This document shows positions 17,960 through 27,582 of a DNA stretch of 64,000 nt, piece by piece. The notes beneath the pieces are model-generated. The model saw only the letters and a program-made list of their open reading frames with translations. It was not told the origin of the DNA and made no database searches. The DNA is from Terriglobia bacterium (lineage in GTDB: Bacteria > Acidobacteriota > Terriglobia > JAIQFV01). Where the stretch lies: positions 124,001 through 188,000 of the forward strand of contig JAIQFV010000006.1 of assembly GCA_020073085.1 (NCBI GenBank), in the 5' to 3' direction. The first letter of the stretch is position 1. Every line of letters starts with the position of its first letter. Both the position numbers and the translations under genes were made by a program.

Positions 17960-20155
17960 CTACTTCAGCCGCGTCACCCGGACCGTGACCCAGGTGTGAA
18001 AGGCTTTCTGTTTGCCCGGATTAAATCTCCGGTGAGGTAGAATCGCCGAACCCTCATAGATCAGTTCAAAGCCATCCTCCGACTGGGCAATGGCGTTGAG
18101 CGGGGTAATCCACCACGTGGTGGGTTCAGGAACCTTAATTTCAATTCTGATCTTCTGATACTCGTCGACCAGGGCCACCTCATCGAGGTCCTCACAGCAC
18201 CCTTGCCATTTCAAGGGCTCCTTTCTCTTCCCCAACACAAAGTAACGATCCGTCTCATCCGGGGCCAGAAGATTGAAGGCCATTTCGATTCCGACTTTCT
18301 TCTCCTCAGCCTCCGCCTTTCCCCATTCCAGGTCGACTCTGCACGCGATTTCCAGTCCTTCAGCTTCGGGCCCTGAAAACTTGAACCGCTTTCGCACTTG
18401 GGGCGAAGACTTGCCGTCAATGCTCTTAAAGATGAGATCGTCGACGGAAATGGGGTGGGCCAGCAGAGGATGGATGTTCGGCTTCGCTGGAAAAAGGGGA
18501 GGGGCAGGCGCCAGGGAGTATCTGCCGGCGGCCAGTTCGAGATCCATCCCCAGTGATGCCGTCGCAAAGTCATCAAACTCTCTCGAGGAAGGGAAACACA
18601 CGACCCGGAAGCAGTTTCTCAGGTACGGGTCATAGATCAATTCCCGCTGAAGATGCGGTTGTGTGGCGAATGGCCTCTCGTGGATGGTTTGGATCCCTTC
18701 CCGCAGCGGAATGTTTTCTCCCGCGGAGGCGATCTTCTGGTGATAGGCTTCCTTGCGACGTCTCAACGTATTGATGATGTCCATCGAGCAGGGCTTGAAG
18801 TCCAGGTACTGCAGTGTGGCTCCGTCATTGGGATCGAAAAGAGCTGAAAAGTTTTGAGCCGAAATATAGATTTCGTCCTCTTGATCACAATCAAAATCAA
18901 CTACTTCAACAATGGTCCGGGTAAGGCCGGTCAAGCTGCGCTCCACCTCGTCTGCGCATGACTCGGCCATGCTCAAATTGCGCTGCGCTGAGAGCCGGAG
19001 ATGCGGTGCATAGAGCCCTCCGAAGACCCCATGCCAATAAGGATCGTTGCCTTGCGAGCGGAGGAGATGGTCATAGGCCCGGTTCCAGAGGGAGAGGGCC
19101 GCATCACTGGCATAAAGTCCGCGGTTACGCAGCTCCTCGAGACGATGACTGCAGTGGACCATCCGTTTGTGCAGCAGGTTCGACTCCGAATACCGCGCGA
19201 AGAAATTCCGGAAAAAGCCGCCCCGGACAAAAGGTTCCACAAGGTGTGCTCCGTCAGAGTTCTTCAGGAAACTTTCTGCAGCTTCAAGTTGAAGCTGTTT
19301 CTCCGGGGGAAGCGCCCACATCATCATCTCCGGGTACGAGGCCGCGGGCAAGTCAACCCGGCCCAGCGGATGGAATGCTTCCAGGTACTCGCCGGCCGGG
19401 ACCACCTCGATCCACTCGTGATTCTCCTCCAGGGCCCTGAAGAATCGATCGAGCCAGGCGTTTTGATAGACATGTTCGTAGGTGTGCGGCCACGCCCCGA
19501 ATTTTTCAAGATCGTCTGCCATCGTGACCAGCCCATCACCGTGTTTTTCGGAGACGGAACGAAGGTAATCAATCGTTTCGGAGGGGTCACGGAAGGGGAT
19601 GAAATACCGCAGGCGTTTGCTGCCCGCCAGGACGCGAACCGTGTTTCCAAGATCCTCGGTGATGTAGTAGCCGAACAGATCGTCAGGCGACAATCCCGTC
19701 ATCAGGAAATGAACATCGTCGAGACAAAGGTAATCGACCTGGGCCCGGGCGAGCACTGAAGGGAGCTGGGGTTCCCACACCCGCTCCGGCAACCACACCC
19801 CGCGAGGTCTGAGCCCAAATCTTGACTTCAGATAATCCGTCAGGCGTTCGAGCTGTGCCAGGGCGTCGCGCTCGGGGATCAGCGGGAGGATGGGTTCATG
19901 GAACCCACCCCCCATCAGCTCCACCTGGCGCCGTTCGATCATTCCACGAAGCAATTCGAAATACTCCCGATGATGTCTCTCGATCCATTCCAGCAAGGGT
20001 CCGGAAACATGCAGGGTGAGCCGGATATGGGGATGGCTTTCCAGCTTTTGAAGAAAAGGAAGGTAGGAATGCCGGTAGGCATCTTCGATCACTTCGTGGA
20101 AGTTGCCGGCCGGCTGATGGGCGTGGATGATGAGCGAAAAATAGATCCTGTTCAT
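17960..20155 (-). CDS. glycoside hydrolase family 57, 4-alpha-glucanotransferase/amylase type
   Basis: 731 aa. GH57 enzymes act on alpha-1,4-glucans such as glycogen by a retaining mechanism. The N-terminal catalytic domain has IIHAHQPAGNF (region 1), GGGFHEPILPLIPE (region 2), GVWLPERVWEP with nucleophile Glu124, and TMADDLEKFGAWP with acid/base Asp near residue 214. These positions are very close to those of archaeal GH57 4-alpha-glucanotransferase. The second half fits the beta-rich DUF1925/DUF1926 domains of that subfamily. No signal peptide, so it is probably cytosolic and acts on stored glycogen or maltodextrin. Confidence 0.92.
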   Translation of the reverse strand: MNRIYFSLIIHAHQPAGNFHEVIEDAYRHSYLPFLQKLESHPHIRLTLHVSGPLLEWIERHHREYFELLRGMIERRQVELMGGGFHEPILPLIPERDALAQLERLTDYLKSRFGLRPRGVWLPERVWEPQLPSVLARAQVDYLCLDDVHFLMTGLSPDDLFGYYITEDLGNTVRVLAGSKRLRYFIPFRDPSETIDYLRSVSEKHGDGLVTMADDLEKFGAWPHTYEHVYQNAWLDRFFRALEENHEWIEVVPAGEYLEAFHPLGRVDLPAASYPEMMMWALPPEKQLQLEAAESFLKNSDGAHLVEPFVRGGFFRNFFARYSESNLLHKRMVHCSHRLEELRNRGLYASDAALSLWNRAYDHLLRSQGNDPYWHGVFGGLYAPHLRLSAQRNLSMAESCADEVERSLTGLTRTIVEVVDFDCDQEDEIYISAQNFSALFDPNDGATLQYLDFKPCSMDIINTLRRRKEAYHQKIASAGENIPLREGIQTIHERPFATQPHLQRELIYDPYLRNCFRVVCFPSSREFDDFATASLGMDLELAAGRYSLAPAPPLFPAKPNIHPLLAHPISVDDLIFKSIDGKSSPQVRKRFKFSGPEAEGLEIACRVDLEWGKAEAEEKKVGIEMAFNLLAPDETDRYFVLGKRKEPLKWQGCCEDLDEVALVDEYQKIRIEIKVPEPTTWWITPLNAIAQSEDGFELIYEGSAILPHRRFNPGKQKAFHTWVTVRVTRLK

Positions 20156-20717
20156 GTGGGTTCACGCGGACCACGACCGCGAGGTACCAGCGGTGTGTCA
20201 ATCGCAATTCGAAGCGCTCATGCCCGCATGAACATCCTGAAGACCGGCCCGCGAAAAGGCCGCTCTGTCCGGAGGAGCGCAAAATCCATAGTTAGGACCC
20301 CTGAAACTATCATCGGAGAAGGAAAATTGCCACCCGTATTTCACGGGGTGGAAGAGGAGGCGCGAGTCACTTCCCAAGAGGGCCCTCCCTTCTTCACCTG
20401 TTCGAATGTGTCCAGTCCGAATTTTTCGAATGACGGACAATTCAATGGAGAGAATCGGACCATTCAACTGGCATTGAAACGGGTCTTCAAAGCTATCCTC
20501 TGGGGTTATTTCCAAAGGGGAGCTTCGGCTTTCCCTTTTCGTTATGGAGATACAAGGTGTTTACACGACCTGAGGGCCGCCGCTCAACCGCAAAGAACGC
20601 CAGGCAGGCGCGAAGGCCGCCAGGACCTTCCATTCTTAGCGTGCGATGCTTCAACTGGCGTTCTTGGCCCCCACTTTGCACTCTCCGAGGTTTGTTCTTT
20701 CGCACTTCAGAGGGTGT
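20156..20717. other. intergenic region
   Basis: About 560 bp upstream of the GH57 gene. Frames are short and unconvincing. Around 20577-20640 is a degenerate CGCAAAGAACGCCAGG-type stretch, a kind of dispersed intergenic repeat also hinted at near 2105-2130 (TTAACGCAAAGGCGCAG). No RNA gene is seen. Confidence 0.4.
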
Positions 20718-21386
20718 TCATTGGGATCCCTTTTTTTCCCGAACCACCGGATTGAACAGAAGATCCTGAAAATCAAAACTGAAATTGGTGAGCGGCGAGA
20801 CAGGGGCCATTTTCATCTGGTCAATCGTTCCGTCAGGCTTGAGAGAGAAGGTCACAAAGGCGTCGGCCACCAGCGAGCGGTCGCGCCAGCGGGCGATGAA
20901 GGTGTCATATTGCCAGTGCTCCAGGCTCCCGACCAGGGCGGGCGTGTGGTCGAAACGGATGGCCAGCGTTCCATTCTGCAGGGCTAAGGAGATCGTCCCG
21001 TACCAGGCGTCGCGATACTCGCCCGCATACTTTTCGAGCGGGAGCGAGGCTTTGGAGCCCGTGGCTCGATTTGCCTTTTGCTTGTTCTCCTCCTCCTTTG
21101 CCTTCGCTTCGTCGGTCTGTAATACAGGGTAATACGCGGTCACCCAGTCGGTGGGCGGTGCCCCCAGGTACTCGTCCAGGGGGTGATACGTAACGGCCTG
21201 AAATACATCCCCCCGTTCCTGGTTCGTCAGCACCACGATGCCGAGCTTCGGGTCTGGCACCAGGGTGACCCTTGAGACCACACCGGCAAGACTTCCGGTG
21301 TGCGATACAATTCTCCTGCTCCGGTAGTCAGCCAGCCCCCCGCCGAGTCCGTACGCAGAGAAGTCTGGACGCAGGAATCTTTTCAT
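20718..21386 (-). pseudogene. serine beta-lactamase-like hydrolase, C-terminal fragment (DUF3471)
   Basis: 222 aa that match only the C-terminal third of class-C-type serine hydrolases. FSAYGLGGGLADYRSRRIV, the third motif HTGSLAGVVSRVTLVP, and LTNQERGDVFQAVTYHPLDEYLG are present, then a DUF3471-like tail. The upstream SxxK and YxN catalytic motifs are absent. Only about 60 bp separate it from the next gene, so the N-terminal ~350 residues have been lost. It is probably non-functional. Confidence 0.75.
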
Positions 21387-21449
21387 GGGTATGCTCCGGG
21401 TGGGTAAGGCTCAACAGGATTGAGGAGCCCGATATCGCGCCGCGAACCG

Positions 21450-22868
21450 CTACCCCTCCTTCTTTAACTTCTCGACGAGACCCTGAAATGCAGGCTCCTT
21501 TCGGATGGGCTCAAGGTCAGGATCGGTTTCAAGCGCCAGAACATCCTTGAAGCCCTTCTCCACGGCGTTTTGTAGAGCCTCAATGGCATCTTTTTTCTTT
21601 CCGTCCTGCGAATAAGCGCAGGCGAGATGGTATAACACCCTTGGATTCTCCGGGCTGATTTGGGCGGCAAGCGAAAAATTGAAGGCAGCAAGGCTGTAGT
21701 TCCGGGCTTGGAAGAATTGCATCCCCTCCTGGTTGAGCTGGACAGTCATCAGACTCAGAACGCGCCGCGCGACGAGTCGATCTGGGGTATCTTCTTTTCT
21801 AGCGGCGGTCCGCTTCAGGTCAGCGATTTCATTCTTCAGTTCCTGGCGTACCGAGGAGGAGTTCCCGCCACTCTGATACCTCTCTTTGAGCGCATAAAGT
21901 TTGCTGCCCAGCTCATTCTGACGATCTTCCTGCTCCTGCTCGCTCCGGAGGGACCGTCTGACCTCCTTCGAGTTTTCCAGGCGCGCGCGCTCGCTGTTAA
22001 ATGCGGTGACATCCCGGAGGCCCTTGAAATCCGCCTCCAGGGCCTTGTAACCGAGAAACGCTTCATAGGCATTCTTCGACGAATTGTCGCTCTGAGCCTT
22101 TTGAACTGCCTTTTTGAGCACCTCGTCGATCAGCGTCTCGTCTCTCGTCCGTTTTCCTGATTTCATCGCCTGCAATTCCATCCATTCCACCGCATCCCCG
22201 CAAACTTCCGGAGGAGGCCAATCGTGGCTTCCCTTGAACATGACTATTCGGTGAGGAACTGCGAGGCGATCCAAAGTCTGATCCAGCTTCCGCATTTCGG
22301 AAAAATTGAAATCTTCGAACCCGACCGTGCCAAAGTATGCAAACGGGAGGGAGGGCGAGGGGTTTATTTCGGAGGGGAAACCGGCGCCGCAACCGATCAC
22401 CCCGGCGGCAAGTCCTTTCAATGAGTAAGCCACAGAAACGGCCACCCGGGCGCCCCCCGAAAAGCCGGCGAGATAAACGCGGTTCTCATTGATCGAGAAT
22501 CGGGTCTGGGTATCTTCAAATAATGCGCGAATGGCCGCAATGACTGGCTCGGGCGGTCCATTGCGGGAATTGTTCGAGCCCGCCAGAATATATCCATACC
22601 TCTCCGCGGCCTCTTTGAAACGCTCGACCGGGAGTCGCCCCCGCGCCCCCGCATCAAACGCATAAAGAATGGGCCACTTTCTTTCGGGGGTGTAGTGCGA
22701 GGGGAGATAGAGTGCGTACGTTTGTCGGGGATCGGCCTGACACGCGACCTTGTCAACGATCTGTCCCCGGGGAAGATTCTCCGGAGGAAATGCGCCCACC
22801 TGAGAGGAGGCGAATACTAGAAACCAGAACAGGGCAATCCTCAACAAGTTCACGAGCCGGCTTCTCAT
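21450..22868 (-). CDS. secreted alpha/beta-hydrolase (esterase/PHB-depolymerase-like) with C-terminal TPR
   Basis: 472 aa. A signal peptide (about residues 1-26) precedes an alpha/beta-hydrolase domain: YALYLPSHYTPERKWPILYAFDAGA, the nucleophile elbow AGFSGGARVA, and a likely catalytic His in FKGSHDWPP. The middle is a long charged helical region. The C-terminus has TPR-like repeats (AAFNFSLAAQISPENPRVLYHLACAYSQDG). The ATG at 22868 overlaps the TGA of the diguanylate cyclase gene (ATGA), so the two are coupled. Substrate unknown. Confidence 0.78.
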   Translation of the reverse strand: MRSRLVNLLRIALFWFLVFASSQVGAFPPENLPRGQIVDKVACQADPRQTYALYLPSHYTPERKWPILYAFDAGARGRLPVERFKEAAERYGYILAGSNNSRNGPPEPVIAAIRALFEDTQTRFSINENRVYLAGFSGGARVAVSVAYSLKGLAAGVIGCGAGFPSEINPSPSLPFAYFGTVGFEDFNFSEMRKLDQTLDRLAVPHRIVMFKGSHDWPPPEVCGDAVEWMELQAMKSGKRTRDETLIDEVLKKAVQKAQSDNSSKNAYEAFLGYKALEADFKGLRDVTAFNSERARLENSKEVRRSLRSEQEQEDRQNELGSKLYALKERYQSGGNSSSVRQELKNEIADLKRTAARKEDTPDRLVARRVLSLMTVQLNQEGMQFFQARNYSLAAFNFSLAAQISPENPRVLYHLACAYSQDGKKKDAIEALQNAVEKGFKDVLALETDPDLEPIRKEPAFQGLVEKLKKEG

Positions 22869-24448
22869 AAGGACTGGACGGGAGAAGGGAGGACACAATT
22901 CCGGCCTCTCTGTTTGGCCTGGTACAGGCGTTCGTCGGCCAAACGGATGAGGTCGGCGGGAGTATGAGCATCCTCGGGATAGGTAGCGACCCCAAAACTG
23001 GCCGTGGCACGGTAGGGTCCGTCATGATGATCTCCCCAAAAGACGGCCTCCTGCGTCTTGTGGCGAAGCTTCTCGGCCACGCCCAGCGCATCCGGGCGGG
23101 TCGTATTCGGAAGGATCGCACTGAACTCGTCCCCTCCGTAGCGGGCAATGATGTCGCTGTCGCGCAAGGAATTCATCAGGAGCACCGACACCTGCTTGAG
23201 AATCGCATCCCCCGTCAGGTGGCCATGGACGTCGTTGATCGACTTGAAGCGATCGATGTCGCACATGACAAAGGAACATGGTTTGCCGAGACGATTCATG
23301 CGATGCAGTTCCAGCTCAAGCTGTTCCATCAGGAAGCGATGGTTGTAAAGGCCCGTCAAGCCGTCGCGATTCGCGCGGACATCGACCCATCGGGCATTGG
23401 CTAGCGCAATGGAGGCGTAGTCCGCCACGGCTGACAGAACCCGTTCATCATTGCGGGTGAAGCCATTCAAGCGTCCACTCTGCACATCAAGTATGGCAAA
23501 GACCTCTCCGTGACGCTTCAAGGGCAATGTCAATTCCGAAACGGTCGGGCAGTCCGAAGTGAGGTTCGCGGTGGTGTAGCGGCTGTCTTGTTGGACGTTT
23601 CCTACATTGGCCATTGACCCCCGCAGTGCCACCCACACGGTAATTCCGGGTCCCGACAGAGGCAAACGTGTGTCGCTTGAATTGTCGAGGGAGACAAACC
23701 CCTTTTGGGCACGAAGGACCAGCTCATGGCTGGCTTTTTCAAGGGTCCAGAGCGAGCAATTCACGTAGCCGAACCTCTCCTTGATGATGGCCAGAATTTG
23801 CTCCACGAGTTGATCCACCACGAGCGTGGAAACAAGCGTTTTACCGATTTCCTGGAGCGTGGCGACCTCCTTCACGGTCGCTATGTATTTCTCCCGGTGC
23901 CGCTTGGTTCGTTCCATAATCAGGCAACTGAATACCATGACGAGGAAGAACACGGTGACGCGTACGCCCTCTGCCTGCGTGTTCAGAGTCTCATATCCGG
24001 AGAGGTGCAATAACAGCGTGAGGTAGGCGATGACAAACAGAGAGCTGATAATGAGGCCGTCGCGAAGGCCGACCAGACTTACCATGAAAACAAAGGGAAG
24101 AAAAATGACTGAGAAGAGCAGACTGCGCGCCTCATGGGCAACATAAAGATAATAAGTGAGCCACAAGATGGAGAGGAAAACCGGGATGTAAATGAAATGA
24201 GGATCGAATAAAAGCTTTCCGTCCAGGCGGCTTTGAAGCACGAGGAGCAACAAAAGGCTGTTGGCCAGAAAGAAAACAATGCACCACATCAACTCCCGCA
24301 GGCTCGTGCTGCTGAGGCCGAGCCACCGGCACAACCACAACACCGCGATGCCCAGCAGGTAACCAAAGGCTGCCAGCATGAGTCCCCGGCGTTTAGTCCG
24401 CCGGGCTGCCTCCTGTGTCGAGACGCTGTCGAAAGACTGAGCTATCAT
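22865..24448 (-). CDS. membrane diguanylate cyclase (GAF-GGDEF)
   Basis: 527 aa. Six hydrophobic helices fill about residues 20-180. A GAF domain (about 200-340) precedes a GGDEF domain (about 355-525) that makes c-di-GMP from GTP. The active site reads RYGGDEFSA, and the inhibitory I-site RDSD sits exactly five residues before GGDEF, so product inhibition is likely. DIDRFKSINDVHGH is also conserved. No EAL domain. It is the first gene of a coupled pair with the esterase-TPR gene; the repeat array at 24.6 kb is immediately upstream. Confidence 0.93.
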   Translation of the reverse strand: MIAQSFDSVSTQEAARRTKRRGLMLAAFGYLLGIAVLWLCRWLGLSSTSLRELMWCIVFFLANSLLLLLVLQSRLDGKLLFDPHFIYIPVFLSILWLTYYLYVAHEARSLLFSVIFLPFVFMVSLVGLRDGLIISSLFVIAYLTLLLHLSGYETLNTQAEGVRVTVFFLVMVFSCLIMERTKRHREKYIATVKEVATLQEIGKTLVSTLVVDQLVEQILAIIKERFGYVNCSLWTLEKASHELVLRAQKGFVSLDNSSDTRLPLSGPGITVWVALRGSMANVGNVQQDSRYTTANLTSDCPTVSELTLPLKRHGEVFAILDVQSGRLNGFTRNDERVLSAVADYASIALANARWVDVRANRDGLTGLYNHRFLMEQLELELHRMNRLGKPCSFVMCDIDRFKSINDVHGHLTGDAILKQVSVLLMNSLRDSDIIARYGGDEFSAILPNTTRPDALGVAEKLRHKTQEAVFWGDHHDGPYRATASFGVATYPEDAHTPADLIRLADERLYQAKQRGRNCVLPSPVQSL

Positions 24449-24571
24449 CGTGGTCTGAGGAGTGTCGGTAAATTAATGGAGAACTTCAATTATGGAACCC
24501 GGATAGGCGACCGCCGTCAACACAACCAGTTTAACATGAGTGCCGGCCTCTGGCGTGCTCTTTAGAGATCA

Positions 24572-24930
24572 AGGTTCAAAGTCCCAAGCCCAAGGTCCAA
24601 AGTCTTAAAACCCGTTCAAAGTTCCAGGTTCAAAAAACCTAGTTCAAAGTTCCAGGTTCAAAGTTCAAAGTTAAAACCCTGGGATTCCACGTTTTCAGCA
24701 CTTGTTTTCCGACTTCTGACCTCTGATTTCCGGCTTCTTGCTTCCGGCCTCAGACTTCTGCCTTCCGACCTCCGACTTCTGCCATTAGCCTTCCCTCACC
24801 TAAGACCTGAAACCTGGTCCCTAACACTTGCTCTTCTGGCTTCCTGCCCCCGGCTTCTGACGTCCGACTTCCGCTCTCTGGCAACTGGCAACTGAAAACT
24901 GAAAACTGCTCTTCCAACCCCCCCCCAAAA
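24572..24930. repeat. 7-bp-periodic repeat array, copy 3
   Basis: Same orientation as copy 2. TTCAAAG/TTCCAGG units, the AACCCTGGGATTCCACG core, then long GACTTCT/GACCTCT-type units. Segment 24630-24739 is nearly identical to 17739-17847. It ends with a run of nine C just before a strong terminator hairpin on the minus strand. Confidence 0.85.
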
Positions 24931-24934
24931 GAAA

Positions 24935-24966
24935 TGCCCACTCAGACGAGAAAATCTGAGTGGGCA
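24935..24966 (-). terminator. strong hairpin, probable terminator of the small minus-strand operon
   Basis: Perfect 12-bp stem TGCCCACTCAGA/TCTGAGTGGGCA with an 8-nt loop. On the minus strand it is followed by ATTTCTTTT, giving a T-rich tail. It lies 18 bp after the stop codon of the 39-aa gene. Confidence 0.65.
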
Positions 24967-24984
24967 CGGGGTTTCGCTTGAACC

Positions 24985-25104
24985 TTATCTCAATCGCAAG
25001 GATTGAACCTGTTCACGCTTCCCTCTGCCGGAGATCCTGGATCGCACAGCGGCCACCACGGCCCCTGTTGAGACCAAGCCGGCAACGACTAGGAAAAATG
25101 TCAT
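24985..25104 (-). CDS. 39-aa single-helix membrane protein (putative small gene)
   Basis: MTFFLVVAGLVSTGAVVAAV forms one clear membrane helix (residues 2-20), and a basic tail RSRISGRGKREQ follows, so the C-terminus should be cytoplasmic. Its ATG overlaps the TGA of a 33-codon upstream ORF (ATGA at 25101-25104), and a hairpin terminator follows 18 bp downstream. I do not recognise a family. Support comes from the helix, the overlap and the terminator, not from homology. Confidence 0.45.
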   Translation of the reverse strand: MTFFLVVAGLVSTGAVVAAVRSRISGRGKREQVQSLRLR

Positions 25105-25202
25105 GGTGCGTGGTCATCTACCTTTCTACAGTGTGGTCGGAGTCTCGAGTCGAGCGGCGCACTGCATTCACTGTTGATTAACTCAGAACCCGGCGCCAGC
25201 AT
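25101..25202 (-). CDS. 33-codon leader ORF with a very strong ribosome site
   Basis: The ATG at 25202 is preceded by GGAGGTGAT (25203-25211), which matches the 16S anti-Shine-Dalgarno almost fully. The peptide begins MLAPGSELINSE and has no recognisable domain. Its stop overlaps the start of the 39-aa membrane protein, so it could be a leader that couples translation, or an ORF of its own. Confidence 0.4.
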   Translation of the reverse strand: MLAPGSELINSECSAPLDSRLRPHCRKVDDHAP

Positions 25203-25404
25203 ATCACCTCCAAAATAATTTTTCAAATTGTTCGAGAGCGCAGTGTCGAGAGCGCAGGAACCCTGCGTGGAAGATGGGGAGGGAAGGGTCTGATTCTAGG
25301 GCTTGCAATCATCGATAGGCTGTGAAACCATAAGTCGCGGTTCCGCAATCTCGACCGAGCCTGGCAAATCCAACGGTGTCCATTTCCGTGTGATCAGGGA
25401 CAGC

Positions 25405-26274
25405 ATGAAAGATCCACTCGCCTCCTCTCCTTCCGACTCAGGGGCGTCCGGCAGAAAACCCAAGAAATCACATCGGTCCGCTCGCCCGGATCCATTTACC
25501 CTCTCGGAGTCGGAGATGTTAAGCCAGTTGCCGCAGGCCATCGGTCCCAGCCTCTTCCTGGACCATTTCACCTCCGACGAAGTGTTTACCCAAATTGAGT
25601 CCACGAGCTTTCTTTCGGCCATGAAGAAAAAGGGCGTGCTGGCCCCACGGATTGAACTCGCGCGCGTTGAGCCGGATGAGCACCGTCTCATCGTCCTTGA
25701 CGATTCTGAATCCGAGCCGATGAAAATGATCGAACTTCGGCTCGCGTTGATGCGGCTGGAGGTTCCCGTCCTGGCAGGATCTCCTTCTCTGACCGGTTTA
25801 TTTGAGATGCTCGCGATTAACTGGGTCATGATGCAGAATCCGAGGGCTGCTTTTACGAAGGAGCGTCCCCAGCTCCCCGGGCAGGAACATCCCGGTCTGG
25901 GGCTGGGTCGAAAATGCCACGAGTTCCTGGTCCATCTGGGCGCCGGGCTTCGGCGGGACGGATTGGTCAATCATCCCCAATACTTTCACAACGCCGTCTT
26001 TTACCGCGATGATTACTATTTCATTGATCCCAAACGTCAGGGAGAACTGCTGGCCATGTTTCGTGATCTGGCCCGATACCCGATCGGGGTGGTGTCGCAG
26101 GCAATTGCGGATGGGAGGCTGGTGGACGTCCGACAACAGATGCGGATGGATTGGGACGCTGAGGAGATGGTCTGTCCCATCCAGGAACGTTTGAACGACT
26201 ATTTTCAGGGCCGGGAGTACCGCGAGGTCGTCGAGGCGACGCTCTCCTCGTCCTCGTACGACCTGGCACCCTAG
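25405..26274 (+). CDS. uncharacterised protein
   Basis: About 289 aa, no signal peptide or membrane helix. The first ~35 residues are rich in Ser/Pro/Lys and probably disordered. The rest is a mixed alpha/beta protein with segments such as LSQLPQAIGPSLFLDHFTSDEVF, RLALMRLEVPVLAG and the aromatic FYRDDYYFIDPKRQGELL. I do not recognise the family. The ATG at 25405 is preferred because AGGGA lies 5 nt upstream; the frame is open to 25303. The codon pattern looks like that of its neighbours, so it is probably a real gene. Confidence 0.65.
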   Translation: MKDPLASSPSDSGASGRKPKKSHRSARPDPFTLSESEMLSQLPQAIGPSLFLDHFTSDEVFTQIESTSFLSAMKKKGVLAPRIELARVEPDEHRLIVLDDSESEPMKMIELRLALMRLEVPVLAGSPSLTGLFEMLAINWVMMQNPRAAFTKERPQLPGQEHPGLGLGRKCHEFLVHLGAGLRRDGLVNHPQYFHNAVFYRDDYYFIDPKRQGELLAMFRDLARYPIGVVSQAIADGRLVDVRQQMRMDWDAEEMVCPIQERLNDYFQGREYREVVEATLSSSSYDLAP

Positions 26275-26443
26275 TGTTGAAAAGGAAGCGTCGCCGGCCT
26301 GGGGAATCGAGGGGCCAGGTCCCGGAAACCGAATGAAGGCCGGGCTTGATTTCTGCCTCTCCCGGCGTCATGATTTTCACTGCCACGGGTCAGGATCGAG
26401 GACTTCTGATCAGCTTCAATCCCGAAAGCATGAAGGGGGCGCA

Positions 26444-27580
26444 ATGAGACGATATCGGTTTGGCATTGTTCACGTGGGTTTGATCCTGCTTTTCACGACG
26501 GCAGCATTTTCACAATCTCAGCCGCCGGTCGTCATGATCGTGGCCGGATCTCCTGAAGACAAGGCCTTGCGCGCGGTGGAAAACGAGCCGGATGCCGCCA
26601 AGCGGGTTCAGTTGCTGGATCAGTTCGTCAAGGATTTTCCCGCGATGGTGCAGGCGCCCGATGTCAACGAGATCTACGTTTTTGCCTATCAACAATTGAA
26701 AAACAGCGACAAGCTGATCGAGTACTCCGAAAAAGTCCTGGCGGTTAAGCCCAACGACATTGAGGTGCTGCCTCGTGCCATCAATGCCATGCTGGAGCAG
26801 CCCAGCCTGCTTGACAAAGCATGGGAATACGCCAAGCGTTATCAGACCCTGGCGCAAAATCCGGATACGGCAAGTGTGGGGCGGGCCCTCAGTGATCAGG
26901 ACCGAGTTCGCATCCAGGCGGACGCCAAGGCGCTGTACGGTGCCGCGCGACAACAAAAGGAATATGCGATCTTACAGGCCGCATACCAGGAAGCGAACAA
27001 TGACAAAAAAATCGCCGACCTGGAGAAGTTCGTTCAGGAATTTCCGGACTCGCCCCAGATTTGCGGCGCTTACTCGATCCTCGCCGTGACGTTCCTCCAA
27101 AAGCGAGACATCGCAAAGAGCGTGGAGAATGCGCAAAAATGCCTCCAGGCCAATCCGGATGATCTGGATATGCGGGTCCTCCTCGCGGATTTGCAGATCG
27201 AGGACAAGACTAAGACCAAAGAGACGGCGGAATTGATCCGAAGAGCCATTGAGCTGGCGGATGCCCTGGAATCGAAGCCGGTCCCCGAGGGTCAGAACGA
27301 AGCGGACTGGACCAAGCGCAAGAACTACCTCCGAGGGTCCGCTCATGGCTTGCGGGGGTACCTTGATTTGAAATCGGGGCAATACGCGAAGGCCCTGCCG
27401 GATTTGGAGCTCGCCTATAAGCTGCTGGGTGATGATCCCACCCTCCTTTACAGACTCGGCTTTGCGCTCGCCAAGCTGCGAAGGAATAGCGAAGCAGAAA
27501 ACTATCTGTCCCGGGCTGCCAAGATGCCGGGTCCATTCCAACAGGCCGCCAAGAAAGCATTGAGTGAGTTGGGGCGTTAA
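26444..27580 (+). CDS. secreted tetratricopeptide repeat protein
   Basis: 378 aa. A signal peptide (about residues 1-22, ending near AAFSQ) is followed by TPR-like helical pairs: YVFAYQQLKNSDKLIEYSEKVLAVKPND, SILAVTFLQKRDIAKSVENAQKCLQANPDD and ALPDLELAYKLLGDDPTLLYRLGFALAKL. The likely location is the periplasm, as a protein-protein scaffold. The ATG at 26444 is chosen because it begins the signal peptide and follows a G-rich ribosome site. It ends 2 bp before the ABC ATPase gene, so it may be part of that transcript. Confidence 0.8.
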   Translation: MRRYRFGIVHVGLILLFTTAAFSQSQPPVVMIVAGSPEDKALRAVENEPDAAKRVQLLDQFVKDFPAMVQAPDVNEIYVFAYQQLKNSDKLIEYSEKVLAVKPNDIEVLPRAINAMLEQPSLLDKAWEYAKRYQTLAQNPDTASVGRALSDQDRVRIQADAKALYGAARQQKEYAILQAAYQEANNDKKIADLEKFVQEFPDSPQICGAYSILAVTFLQKRDIAKSVENAQKCLQANPDDLDMRVLLADLQIEDKTKTKETAELIRRAIELADALESKPVPEGQNEADWTKRKNYLRGSAHGLRGYLDLKSGQYAKALPDLELAYKLLGDDPTLLYRLGFALAKLRRNSEAENYLSRAAKMPGPFQQAAKKALSELGR

Positions 27581-27582
27581 CG

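Noticed and set aside
19001-19759. Plus-strand ORF opposite the GH57 gene
   Set aside because: Shadow of a well-supported glycosidase gene.
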